Of a stretch of DNA of 64,000 nt, positions 11,506 through 22,733 are shown in pieces. Numbering within the stretch: position 1 is the first letter of the stretch; the number at the start of each line of letters is the position of its first letter. The notes beneath the pieces are model-generated. The model saw only the letters and a program-made list of their open reading frames with translations, made no database searches and had not been told where the DNA came from. The position numbers and the translations under genes are program-made. Source of the stretch: Diphasiastrum complanatum (Eukaryota > Streptophyta > Lycopodiopsida > Lycopodiales > Lycopodiaceae); contig MU832059.1 of NCBI GenBank assembly GCA_029204225.1, positions 1-64,000 of the forward strand. Reading direction: 5' to 3'.

Positions 11506-11600
11506 TGTGACCTAGGGCATCTACGCCCATAAACGGTGATGCGGCCCCCCGGACGTAATGTGCCCAGTGACCTAGGGCATCTACGCCCTAGTACGTAATG
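11506..11600. repeat. 60-bp direct repeat in GC-rich patch
   Basis: A 21-bp block (TGACCTAGGGCATCTACGCCC) occurs twice with a 60-bp period (near 11508 and 11568). The motif CGTAATGYGC follows each copy, and a related CGTAATG occurs again near 11754. The patch is far richer in G and C than its surroundings. Confidence 0.75.
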
Positions 11601-11654
11601 CGCAAAAAACAAAAGAGCTCGTTAAGCAGTTTTACACCAAAAAAACGGTAAAAC

Positions 11655-11722
11655 CCCTGATGCGAGAATACTCAGACCATGGGCCCGGTTTCTTACACGG
11701 CCCGAGTATTCTCGCATCAGGG
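11655..11722. repeat. Perfect 19-bp inverted repeat (hairpin)
   Basis: Arms 11655-11673 and 11704-11722 are exact reverse complements. The 30-nt loop contains GGGCC and GGCCC that could pair further. It lies just after the 60-bp direct repeat, so the two may belong to one small non-autonomous element. Confidence 0.9.
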
Positions 11723-11849
11723 AAAAGCCCTCGGGCCAGGGCAGTACCACTATGCGTAATGCCTTGTGCTCAGGTGTCCTTTGTATTTTGGGACCACCTC
11801 CAGGAGCATAATGTCCATCCAATTTTCTCTCTCCTAGGAATCTATCATT

Positions 11850-12003
11850 GTCTCTCTATGGAATGCACGTTCTCTCTCCGCTCTCTCGTGAAATGCACGT
11901 TCTCTCTCCTCTCTCCGGTGGAATGCACGTTCTCTCTCCGATGGAATGCAAGTTCTCTCTCTACAGAATGCATGTTCTCTCTTCTCTCTCCGGTGGAATG
12001 TGC
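11850..12003. repeat. Minisatellite GGAATGCACGTTCTCTCTCC
   Basis: Six diverged units of roughly 20-32 bp, each with a (G)AATGCACGTT core followed by a CTCTC tract of variable length. Frames on both strands are open here only because the repeat lacks stops. Confidence 0.85.
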
Positions 12004-12103
12004 ATGTGCTATGTGGCAGCCCGTCATTGGCTGTCCACATCCACATTCCACCACAAATCTATCTCTAACCTAAAGTTTGAATCTATCTACGCTTCAGCTT
12101 AAG

Positions 12104-13190
12104 CTAACGTGAGTTATGCTAATTGAATATCTAGCCTTTGTTCAATAAATGGACAATGTGCAGATCGAGTGATGTGTCCAGTACACCTAAACTTGGGCAC
12201 ATTAATGAGGTACAAGTGGCCAAAGTGCAAACCTCTCGCCCAAATAGTTGTACAGTGCTATAAATTTGTTTGATCCAAAAAACATTGTTCACACTATCGA
12301 TATAAGAAGAATGAAAAAATGAGTTTGATGGTGCTGAAAATGGAGATGATGACATGCTTTATATGATTGATAATGCTGGTGTTGCAAAAATGAAGATTCA
12401 TTGGCATTGTCAAAGTATCTTGCAAGATGTCCATATGAATCGCACATTGTCGTGCTTACAAAATAAGAATGTCATATGAAGGCCACAATTGCTTACAAAA
12501 TAAGAATGTCATATGAAGGCATAGATAGAGCACCCAATGACATAGGAAAGCTACTAAATAACACTATGGTACTAGCCAACAAAAGTGACCATGCAAAAGC
12601 ATCAATAGCCCTCTTAATATCCACAATTACCATATGAGGAGCTACACAAAGAGCCATTAAACCACCAATGAAAAAAGCAAGTGCAAATTGAGATATAACA
12701 CTAGCATTTGAGAATCAACTAGGAAAAAGGTCTTTGAAAATAACAAGTGAACTTTGAATGAAACTATCTAGTCAAACCTTCAATAACATGTCTCAAAAGA
12801 CTTTGACATACAAGTAGACAATAATGGCATAGGTGATGAAGAAGAAATAACAAGAGAGGTAGATGTAAATAATCCCGTGAATGGCATATGAAAAGATCGA
12901 ATAAGTGTTCCGTTTGTGATAGACTTCAAAATAATAGACAATGATGAATGAAACGATTATTTAAATATACTAATTAAGAACCACAATCATCGAAAAGCTA
13001 AAGCTATGATGTATTAGGTGTATACGAGGGAATGAATCGAATGGTATCATTTTTAAGTGTGTAGGTATAGAGAGATGAGTAGGCTTTTTGACATAACAAT
13101 AACAAGTACAAAGATAGCTTCCTTACCATCTGCAATGATGTAATGCTATGGCATGTACATTGCTTTTGCAATAACTTGGTGAATTTATGG
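12104..13190. other. Unassigned; 38-bp direct repeat at 12452-12527
   Basis: AT-rich, no coding motif. A 32-bp block beginning GCTTACAAAATAAGAATG occurs at 12452 and again at 12490, a tandem duplication with a 38-bp period. Confidence 0.5.
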
Positions 13191-13194
13191 GTGG

Positions 13195-13310
13195 TGGGAA
13201 GGTCACCCTCCGAGGACATTCCCTTGGGGAAGGGCCTTTGGCCGAGGGTGGTAGCCCGAGGCGGAAGGCCCTTCCCATGGCGGAATGGTCGAGGAGGTAA
13301 CTTTCCGTAG
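13195..13310. repeat. GC-rich islet with inverted repeat
   Basis: GGGGAAGGGCC (13226-13236) pairs with GGCCCTTCCC (13267-13276) across a 30-nt loop that is itself G/C-rich. The surrounding sequence is strongly AT-rich. Function unknown; an RNA hairpin or a fragment of a foreign element would both fit. Confidence 0.6.
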
Positions 13311-13780
13311 CGTGAAAACAAATTTTTACTTTATTATTTTCTTCCTTTTTTTTGTCATAAGTTTTTTTTAACATGTACCTTCCGCATCCTGAAAGGTGCA
13401 TATGAAAAAATTGAAAAAAGAAAAACGAAAGAAAGGAAACTAGGCGCACAGATTTCACTGTTGGAGGCGCCTTGTTTTTCTTCATGAAAAAGCAAAACAT
13501 GATTTTACGACTAGCGAAAAATTCATCAGAGAGAATGCTTTTGTACATTCAAGCTATAAAAGATTTTCGTATTTGTTATTATGGTGGCTCAAATATTGCA
13601 GAACATAAGCTCTTATCAGCATATGCATATGCAGATTAGGTTGGAGACATTGACATAAAAAATTCGACATGAGAATGTGTTTTTTTCTTAATAACGAATC
13701 AATTTTTTAAAACGCTAGAAAATAGACAAGATCAGAGAATGTGTCAACATGTCATGCAGCCATATGGCTGAGACAATTGT

Positions 13781-14103
13781 TGGAGTTAATCTTACTCATA
13801 CTCATCCTAACTACCCTCCAATTCACTCATGTAAGTCACTCTCTCATTACGAGTATCAGTAACGGAGAAATACATGGCTGTCTCAGACGCCTAATCTTTC
13901 AGCATTTCTTTATGGTTGTCTGCGACACCTACCTTGATATTCAATAACTATACATATCAGAACTGCTCTATCATTCCGTTCTCGAAGTAATCCAGATCCT
14001 ATATCGTTTTCACTGTCTTTATTTAGTGGGACGACGACCTACATTTTTGCTGCGGCCTAGACTTCATCCGTGTTCTATTGTCCCATTAATTTGGTATCAG
14101 AGC
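13781..14103 (+). mobile_element. Probable LTR fragment with PBS
   Basis: TGGTATCAGAGC at 14092-14103 is the usual initiator-Met PBS. Upstream, sequence from about TGTTGGAGTTAATC (13781) could be the LTR. No gag follows, so the element is a remnant. The LTR start is a guess; the PBS is plain. Confidence 0.45.
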
Positions 14104-14739
14104 ATAAAGCCACACCAACAACAATTACTATATGATATTGATTTATCTCAAAGGGCTCCAACAATAGTTTCACGTGACAATCAAAGCTATGTAACACTTA
14201 GCACTCAATTCTAGATTCCACTAAAGGATCAAGCATGTAGAAATAAAATTTCATGTCAAAATGCAAATAAGCTAGATAAAAAATAAGATAGATACCAATC
14301 GAAATGAGTTGGGGTCAAAATTAGGATTTCATCCAATATAAATAAAAATCGGTCAACATTACTTTCAATCAATTTTTCTAATAAGATCTTTTAGCACTAA
14401 TTGATCACGGGCCACCATTAGAAGATAGTCTAGGATTAAACCATCTTGTAATTACTAGATTAAGATTAGTAGCAATAAGATATATAGAGATAGAGACTTA
14501 GAAATTAGTATAATCGAACATAGAGAGCTAAGATGTGCACACTCTAGAGCGACTAGAGTGATTAAAAGTGTGATGGTAATATAGCATTTTCAACAATGTT
14601 AGACAAGGGAAAAAAAATGAAGGAATATCCTTTTTAGTTGTAGTTGCTTCTAGAAAGCTGAATATGTTCTATGAGACTATGAAAGCAAAAATAAATAAAA
14701 ATCTGGTTTTTTATTCCTTTTGATCAAAAACTGCAACTT

Positions 14740-15458
14740 GATCAAAGTAGGTGTAGTCATTGTGAAAGTACTGTACTTTAGGACCATAAATGGATCTACA
14801 AAAGATCCACAAGAGTGATTGGATGCTTGCTTAACAATCTATCAAAAAACTAGACACAAAAAAGTTGATCTAGATTGGCAATTTGACAAACAACAAGCAT
14901 TAACAATCAAAAGCATTGATAAACATTGAAATCCGAGCTCACACGTGTGTACTACAGGCTGTAGTACGGCCTTCAACATGAGAAACAAGTAGAAATTGAT
15001 TTGGTTTCATTTGGATCACAAAAACTCAATGTACATAGTGAACTACCTTGAGATTGCCAATGAGCTCCAAAATTTTTCTATCTTCTCACTATGGAGAGAG
15101 AGAATACATAGCAAATTCGACTTCCTTCTTGAAGTTAAGTGGATTTCCAGCACGTAATAAGGAAGTTAACTCACTCTCCTCGACCTAAAATGAAACCCTA
15201 GTCTATTTCCTAGAGTTATGCTTGGTAGGTAGCTAGTTGGTCAAATTTTCACCTTAAACTTAGGTGTAGGTCCTATAAAGTAGGGATGACCACCAAATAG
15301 ACATGACCAACTCTCTTGACTTGACCTAACCTACATTAGGATGGGTTTCCCATGTGGCATCATGGCCTCACATGTGTGGGACCCACTTGTGTACACAATT
15401 TACACTATTCTACATGGTTTTTGATCGAGCTAGATTTGCCAATTTTTGGCAATTCTCC
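14740..15458 (-). mobile_element. Copia G 3' LTR
   Basis: On the minus strand a purine run (TGAGGAGGAG, near 15465) precedes the LTR, as a polypurine tract should. The LTR holds CCGTACT (14964-14970, minus) followed by CACACGTGTG (14940-14949), the module shared with other copia LTRs here. The same end sequence (ATCCACAAGAGTGATTGG on plus) recurs near 57535, and a related one near 37690. The outer edge near 14740 is approximate. Confidence 0.55.
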
Positions 15459-15830
15459 AAACTCCTCCTCAAATATAGCTTGATCTATTTACAACTCTCT
15501 TGATAGATGAATGAAAGCTTTTAGAAGTGTTTAAAAAATCTAGCTACAAACAAGGAACTTTTGAGACTCCAATAGAGAATGATGTCCATGAAGGATCTTT
15601 CACCACCTCTTAAAGGATCCCTTACAAGATGTTCCACAAATGTGTCTATATACATGTAACACACTTCAAAAACTATACATCATGCCAAGCCATGGCTCCA
15701 TCTTGATACTCAAGATTTTTCTTGGAGTCCTCGGGTCTTGAGCTTGATCCTCCACTTGACTTGACTCCAAAACATCAATGAATTGAATAATGTGTTGATC
15801 CAAAAGTGCTTCTTCAAGTTTACAAATCTT

Positions 15831-16121
15831 TCACTTTTGAAAGATCACATTTTTATCATTGACAAATTCTTTGGTTGAAAACAAGTAGATTCTACAATCT
15901 CTACTTGAAGAGCAAAACACTACCATTATTCCTATCTTTGAAATAGGATAATCTTTGGTCCTTACATTGGAATGATCATGCACAAAGCATGTGGACACAA
16001 AGATTTTCAAAGCAAATGATGTTTCATCTTTTATGACTCTATTCAAACTATTACAAAAATAGTTATCCAATGAAATTGCTTTATTAACAACAAATGTAGA
16101 TTTCAAAGCATCCCATTTCAT
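15831..16121 (-). pseudogene. Copia G integrase C-terminal region
   Basis: The frame encodes a segment matching, position by position, the integrase C-terminal part of element Z: KIFVSTCFVHDHSNVRTKD against KVFGCICYVHVPLETRTKE, and FSTKEFVNDKNVIF against FLNKFVVSRDVIF. No catalytic residues lie in this piece. Confidence 0.7.
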
Positions 16122-17299
16122 TTCTCGTCATAAAAAGTAATAAACACCATGGATCTTAAAGATAAGAAACAAGTCACCTCATGTCTACTACTACTTTCCA
16201 AAAAGTATTCAAAGATAGTAGACTCTCCAATGCTCACCACCCTTGCAAGATGCACACTTGAATGGACAATTTGCATGCAATTTGATGACTCGGCCATTGT
16301 CATTGAGAACTCCCTTGGAACTCTCATGTTTTGAGGCTGATCCTCAAGATCTTCCTCCTTTTGATGCTCCTCCTCAATGCAAGCAAGATCACACTTTGCC
16401 AAGATCTCCTCTTGAGTGATCTCCTCCTTTGCCAAGCTCATTCTTTCAAAAGCAACATTAGCTTCCAACTTAAACAATCTTCCATGTTTAAATCCCTTTG
16501 CAATGCAAACATCATTTTTCAAGATGAAGCAAACACCATGCTTAAAGTGGACATCCAAACCACTTTCTAAGAGTAGACCAACACTAAGCATATTCTTGGT
16601 GATTGATGGTACATAAAGAACATTTTCTAGATCCATGCATTTTGAGGATTTTAGACACAAAGAGATGGTGCCAACACCATCTATCCTACACTCTTCATCA
16701 TTTGCAATAAAGACAAACTTTTTAGCAGCATTGAAAGAGTGTAAGGTTGAGAAAAAGTCCTTTTCACAAAACATGTGGGAGCTAGCCCCACTGTCGATCC
16801 ACCAATTGTCTCTTGAATTGCCATTGCTTGTTGGTGAGGATGTAAATGCCATAAAAAATACATCTACTTCATCCTCCTCCTCCTTTGCAAGGTTTCCTTG
16901 TTTGTCCTCCTCCACTTGTGCTCTTAACCTCTTGTAGCATTCAGATGCATAATGCCCCTTCCTTCCACAAAAGAAGCATTTTTGCTTTGACTTGTCCTTT
17001 GAGCTTGATGCATCATCCTCTTATTTGGCCTCCTTTGGATGCGTCTTCTTTCCATTGGTCTTCTTTTTGCCCTTGAATGAGAAATTGGCTTTCTCATCAC
17101 CATTCTGCAACGACAAGGAACTCATCCTAGATTTTGCATGGAGCATCCTACACTCTTCAGCCACTAATACACTGTGAAGTTTTTCTATAGTTGGCAAAGT
17201 GTCTTGGATGACAAAACTTTGGACCAAATTTGCAAAGTCATCGTCATCTCCTAGACCATTAAGGACAATGTATACAAGCTTCTTCTTAACCAAATCCAT
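16118..17299 (-). pseudogene. Copia G gag end, protease and pre-integrase
   Basis: Gag tail at 17299-17021 (MDLVKKKLVYIVLNGLGDDD; the helix with LVAEECRML is the usual gag C-terminal part). The zinc knuckle CFFCGRKGHYASEC at about 16940-16985 is intact. The protease active site is WWIDSGASSHM, followed by the pre-integrase region (YVPSITKNMLSVG). From about 16450 the frame changes to linker-like sequence (EEEHQKEEDLEDQPQN) and then to an unrelated tail, so an internal deletion removed the integrase core. Confidence 0.75.
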
Positions 17300-18288
17300 A
17301 CCAAACCGTTCTACCTACCTAGATCTGTCATCCACTTTAGTATCCACCAGACTCTGTCTGCAACATACTTATTCGATCTGCTTCTAAAAACAGTTAGGCC
17401 ACAATCTCATTCTAAAACCTGTTGCCCCACAATCTGCAACCTCTTGTTCATAAAAACCCTACTAGGCAGCTAAATGCTCACAAATACCACAATACTTACC
17501 ACTACATTATAATTCCTCAGTCTTACCACTGATATATGAAGCAAGACAGACAATACTCTAATCAACATCACCAAGAAATGCTCCAACACAAATATTTTCT
17601 ATCACATTCCTTCCTCTGACAATGCCAACCACCTTCATCTCTCCAAGACTAAACTGCACCTTCCACACTCCTCCATCACCTGACCAAACTACCTAACTAC
17701 TCCATTCTAACAGAACTCCGCGCACCCCTCCTACAACCATCGAGTTTTCTTACTTACCATCGTTCCAATCTTGCCTGAGTTTCCATCGACAGACCTGCTT
17801 GCAAAGAACTCTGCACATAGCCCTATCTCCGACTGATCCTGCAACAAAAAGACCTGCAAGAAACGTGACCTACAGAAAAAATGACCTACTTGCAAAGAAT
17901 TCTGCACACAGCCCTGCCTCCAACTGATCATGCAACAAAAAAATCTGCAACCTACACTTGCACACACCACTTGCAAACACCAACATCACACGACCTACTC
18001 TCCACTCTACATGCAAACACATCATCACACAACACTTGCAAACAACATCCAGATCCTGCAAACATCCTCAACAGACCTACCACCCTCCAACGTCCTCCAG
18101 ACAACCTGCACACATGATCTGCTTACAAAGACCTCTACAAACAAACCTACTTGTGACTGAACCTGCAAGAGTAAGAAGTATTGGGATTGAACTCCGCCAT
18201 AGTAGTCTGCTAAACACTGATGCGCAACACAAGGCTGATTCTGAACTCCCTACGAGTTCTTGACCGAGCCGAGTGCTCTCCCTGTCCT

Positions 18289-18384
18289 CTGAGGAAGCAA
18301 TCTCGACCGACTCTGAGGAAGCCGTCTCGACCAAGTCTGAGGAAGCTGTCTCGACCGAGTCTGAGGAAGTAATCTCAACTGAGT
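18289..18384 (+). repeat. 24-bp tandem repeat, four copies
   Basis: Units start at 18289, 18313, 18337 and 18361 (CTGAGGAAGCHRTCTCGACC). In one plus-strand frame they encode SEEA(I/V)ST followed by D, K or E, and the base differences among copies fall mainly at third codon positions or give similar residues. The frame is not part of an obvious long gene. Confidence 0.85.
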
Positions 18385-19375
18385 CTCTTGAACACATTCT
18401 CGACCGGGTCTTTCCTTTCCACGAAATCTGAAACCCTGTCCTACCCTAACCACATTATCTACCCTAACTGTGTCCACTGAATCCTACTCTAACCGAGTCC
18501 TCTAACCTGACTCCTCCTCTGACATAAACTCACTCCTACACAAGACAACACACATGCCCTCCTACACCAGCCCATATACATTACAAAAAATCTATGTCAG
18601 ATCGCAGAAACTGTTATCAGAAAACAAGTTACAACCTCCAAACAACCTGCCACAGACACCTGCAAATGGATCTACCAACAAAACGCCCTGCAGACCTGCA
18701 CAACACTTTGCAAAACAAGCTGCCACAATCCACAATTTGCATGCCTCCACGACCTGCAAACGACAACATCCTACACACGACAAAGCCCTCCAAAGCCCTG
18801 CACAACAAACTACAAAGGAAACGTACCTACACATCAAGCAGAGAGCAGGAGGCCGCCTTTTAAACGAGGGTCACCTAGCAAATTAACAAACCCTAAACCT
18901 TAGCCACATCTTTTACCTCTCTTGGGAAAAGAGGCCCTACCAACACAAAAAACATTTTTGAGTCCCTCCACGCACCTCACCCAAATCTCTCACATTTCGC
19001 CCCCGTCCCCACAAGCTAACTTCAACAGAGCTTTTTACCTCTAACTTCGACCTAGTCAATCACTCGCACTTCACCCAAGTTACTCACATACCACTTCGAT
19101 CGAGTCTTTAAAGAGAAACTTTGACCGACTCTATCTTTACAATTTCGACCAAACCCTCCATACCAAAAAACTCGACCGACAGACCCTTACCAAAATCTCG
19201 ACCGACTGCGCCCTCTTTCAAAACTCGACCGGATAACCAGCCTCACTCCATCTCGACCGAATAGCCAGCTTCACTCCATCTCGACCGGATACAAGCCACA
19301 CTCCATCTCGACTGGACCCTACATTTCAAATCTTGACCGACTATTTTCCATTCACATCTCGACCGGACCGACTTA

Positions 19376-19765
19376 ATTTTTTGACACCCTTCGAAATTCT
19401 TTGACTCAGTTCAGTTTTTTGACCCAGTTCATTTTTTCGATACCATACATTTTCGATATCACCTTTTTCGATACACCCATTTTTGATATCACATTTTTTT
19501 CGATCCACATAATTTTTCGATGCCATACATTTTCGATACCTCATTTTTTTCGATCCACATAATTTTTCAATACCATACATGTTTGATACCACCTTTTTTG
19601 ATACACCCATTTTTGATACCACCTTTTTTTTTTTTCGATCCACATAATTTTTGATACCTTTCATTTTTGATACCGTTTTTCGACACATCCATTTTTTTGA
19701 TACAACGTTTTTCTACACATCCCTTTTGCGATACCCCATTTTTTGATCCACATCACTTTTCGACC
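19376..19765. repeat. Degenerate TTTTTCGATACCA array
   Basis: Roughly 25 imperfect units of 12-18 bp built on TTTTTCGATAC or TTTTCGATCCACA, with T-runs of variable length and occasional loss of the CG. It ends about 85 bp before the X LTR. Confidence 0.85.
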
Positions 19766-19849
19766 CACTCCAATTTTTTCCAAAAAAAAAAAAAGCTAAA
19801 GCTTATCAACGCTCAACTTTGTTTTTTTTTTAATACCCCGATTACCCAT

Positions 19850-21389
19850 TGTTGGAAATTAAGCCCACATTTGTCTCCTTGGTGAATAACTATTTCTATT
19901 TCATGATTATTCCTGCATGTTTATTGATTGTTGATCTAGGGTCAGGTGAAACCAACTTTGGTTCTACGTCTGCTCATCCGATACCTGCAGGAATCACAAC
20001 TTAGATAGCCAAATTATTTGAAGAACGTCTACAACGGACTTCCGACTGATCTCCAGCAAAAGTAACCAAATCCTATTGTAATTTCAAGAGTAGATGTTAA
20101 GTTCAATTATTTGAAGTCATTGAAGACTTGGCCACCTTCAAGGACTTCCAAGAACTAGCATTTAGAACAAGTCTGTAGATTTACATTTCTTTTTCAATAG
20201 TTTGCAGAAAATACACTAAGTGTCACAACAGTTTGCAGAAATACTCTAAGTGTCACTACAGTCTGCAGAAATGAACTATCTTTTACACAGTGTCGACTTT
20301 TCTTGAAAAGCGACAATGTCGGCTTTGCCCAAAAAAGTGACACATTAGCATAGTTCACAAATTTAACTTTTTGCGACAATGTCGGCTTTTTCGCATTTCC
20401 TCGAAATGCGACAGTGTCGGCTTTTTTTTCAAAAAGCGACACTTGTCTTAAATTTCTTCCTTTTAACTATTTTGAAGAAGTTAACTTGTTTTAGGGCACT
20501 GTCGACTTTTTAAAAGATAGTGTCGCCTTTTTGAGGGCACTGTCAGTTTTTTCGCAAAATCTTGAAGAGAGAGAAAACTCGATAGTCGTCTATTTTCAAC
20601 GAGGAACATTCTAGGCACCCCAGAATTTGCGAAGTGAGAGAATTTGCGACGTCCTTGTCTGCATCAACATTCCCTGATTTGTTGACCGTATATACTATGT
20701 ATAGTTGTCACAAAAGCCAAATACTTCCAAGTACAATGACTTATCTAATTAAGTGACAAACATTTACTATAATTAATACATGGATGAATAGTATAAATGG
20801 ATCATCCAGACACACTCTATGTGATGCTCCGTCCATGAGACATATGATTTGAGCCTTCCAATTATGCCGTCATTCTGGTTGTAATTGCTATTTTATTGTG
20901 CTTCAGTGTAATATAGTAGCAACACACTTTTCTATTTGTGTATCACATAGATGAATGCTTGTTGTGATTGAATGCACTTTATCGCTGTTTGATCGCGCTT
21001 GTTTACTCACTCTGATCAGAATACAGACATCTACGACTCCTTCACTTCTGATCAAACGATGGCTGTCTTTGACGCTTAAGGAACTCGCGATATCATACTG
21101 CTCTTCCATCTATTCCAGAACTAAACTTTATATTGAATCTGATTTCCAGTAATACCACACGTAAACCATTTCTAATCTCTTCGGTGGACTGTACTCTCGT
21201 TCTTGTGAGTATGAACTAATTTTTAAGAGCCTGTTAGGCAACTAGAACACTTAAGGCTGTGATCATACTTAGCATAAGCTTTATATTAGATTGGTTTCAC
21301 ATCTAGCAGCTGATTGTAACGGGAGAGCTGTTCCACAATATTCCTGCACTCTTCTCCGTTCGCGTTCTTCGCACTCCCTTGCCCCATCA
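19850..21389 (+). mobile_element. Copia X 5' LTR
   Basis: Starts TGTTGGAAATTAAG, ends CCCCATCA, about 1540 bp, followed after three bases by the PBS. The middle (20285-20560) is packed with short words such as GCGACAATGTCGGC and GTCGACTTTT. The identity of the LTR is confirmed by the inverse copy at 42126-43052, which matches along most of its length and ends at the same TGATGGGGC boundary. Confidence 0.8.
20285..20560. repeat. TGTCG/CGACA cluster in X LTR
   Basis: At least eight copies of GTCG or CGAC followed or preceded by T/A runs, several forming short palindromes (GCGACA-n-TGTCGGC). The same array is seen inverted at about 42960-43060 and 54835-55040. Strands could fold into small hairpins here. 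Confidence 0.75.
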
Positions 21390-21392
21390 GAT

Positions 21393-21404
21393 TGGTATCA
21401 GAAC
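21393..21404 (+). other. Copia X primer binding site
   Basis: TGGTATCAGAAC right after the LTR; one change from the common TGGTATCAGAGC. It fixes the orientation of X. Confidence 0.8.
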
Positions 21405-21457
21405 GTAGCTCACATAAATCGAGAGATTAAGTTTGTTCTATTTGTATTACTGTTAAC

Positions 21458-22405
21458 ATGTCTCATATTGGTAACTCGTCGTCATCATCCAACGAGGTTA
21501 GAGTCATTGACAAGTTCAATGGTTCTTACTTATACTCTAGAAGTTAAAGATAGATAGAGATCTTTGGAATGTAGTAGAAGGTACTGACCTGAAACCAGAA
21601 GATGGTGATCAAGCAAAGACATGAAATATCAAAGATCAGAAGGCCTTAGCATGTATCACACTCAATTTGGCCGACTCCCAAATATCCCATGTTACCATAT
21701 GCAAAACCTCTAAGGATGCATTAGATTTGCTATCAAATCTCTATGAGACTCATGATGTAACCACTAGATTACATCTTAGAAGGAAGTTCTTTACTCTTAG
21801 CATGTCTGATTCTACTGCCATCACTTCTCACATCAACATCTTCAATATTTAATGGATCAGTTATCAGCTGTAGGATGTTCTATTCAAGATGATGATGCCA
21901 TTATGACCTTGCTTTTCCAAAGTCGTATGAACTCTTTGTGGTGATGATCTCCACACAACCCGACCTCACTCTTCAAAAGATGATCGGTCATCTTCTTCAA
22001 GAAGAAATGCAGAGAAAGACCAACGACCTGTCTATCAAAGACAAATCCATGGCCCTGTACACCAAGAAGAAAGACTATTCCGAGGGCAAGAATCAAGTGC
22101 AGCAGCAACAACAGAAGCCTCACACTCAAAGTGAACATGGTGGATTGCGCAAGAAGCTTTCCTGCAGATATTGCAAGAGAGCCAGTCACGACATCAAGGA
22201 GTGTCACATCCGCATCTACAATGAGGCAAAGAAACAACAACAGCAGCAGCCAGACTCCAACGTGGCGGAATTCAAGGATCAAGATACACGCTTGTTAATG
22301 GCTTACAGCAGCAACAACGAAGACTGTGATAGCTGGTACCTAGACAATGATGCTACCCAATACATGACCTCTCGCAAGGAATGGTTTACCGAGTATGCAG
22401 CTTAG
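21458..22405 (+). pseudogene. Copia X gag and protease remnant
   Basis: Gag starts at the ATG 21458 (MSHIGNSSSSSNEVRVIDKF; FNGSYLYS is the usual gag N-terminal block) and breaks after about 30 codons. Later frames give ALDLLSNLYETHDVTTRL and an intact zinc knuckle CRYCKRASHDIKEC (near 22162). The protease site reads WYLDNDATQYMTS, where the family has DSGA, so it would not be catalytic. Confidence 0.75.
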
Positions 22406-22733
22406 AATATAGATCAATTTATCTACCTTGGAGATTCAAGCACCATACTCGTGGAAGGCAAAGAAACAGTCAAGATCACTTTCAACAAGGATATTTCTAT
22501 TTATGTCACCAATGTTCTTCACGTACCTCAGTTGTCAAAGGACCCGTTGATGAGGGCTACATTGTTACTTTCTCATCTAAGCAGTGTACAATATTCGATG
22601 AAGATACTACTCTGACTACATGCACTAGAGTCGAAAATCTTTAGGCACTCTCTAGTTCAGTTGCATTAGCTAGTATCTCTCATGAAAATGTAAATGATAA
22701 TGCTATTTTATGTGGAATAGTTGATTTGGACAC

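Larger units (their letters stand above)
14740..17305 (-). mobile_element. Copia element G, degraded
   Basis: Minus-strand Ty1/copia piece. Right to left: end of gag (17299), zinc knuckle, protease, pre-integrase region, part of the integrase-RT linker, the integrase C-terminal region, then a 3' LTR (about 15458 down to 14740). The integrase core, RT and RNase H are missing and the remaining parts are shuffled. The 5' side is cut at about 17305, where the G-poor block starts. Confidence 0.75.
17306..19849. other. G-poor, strand-asymmetric block with repeats
   Basis: About 2.5 kb in which the plus strand is rich in A, C and T and poor in G, with recurring CTGCAAA/CTTGCAAACACC words (17800-18800) and CTCGACCG words (18240-19370). 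No domain is recognisable. It starts where copia G is truncated and stops where the X LTR begins (19850), so it could be LTR or leader sequence of another retroelement or a local satellite. Confidence 0.5.

Noticed and set aside
11834-12102. Several overlapping ORFs on both strands
   Set aside because: All arise from the minisatellite, which lacks stops in most frames.
17958-18263. Overlapping Thr/His/Pro-rich plus ORFs in the G-poor block
   Set aside because: Three frames are open together because of the biased composition; no codon pattern favours one.
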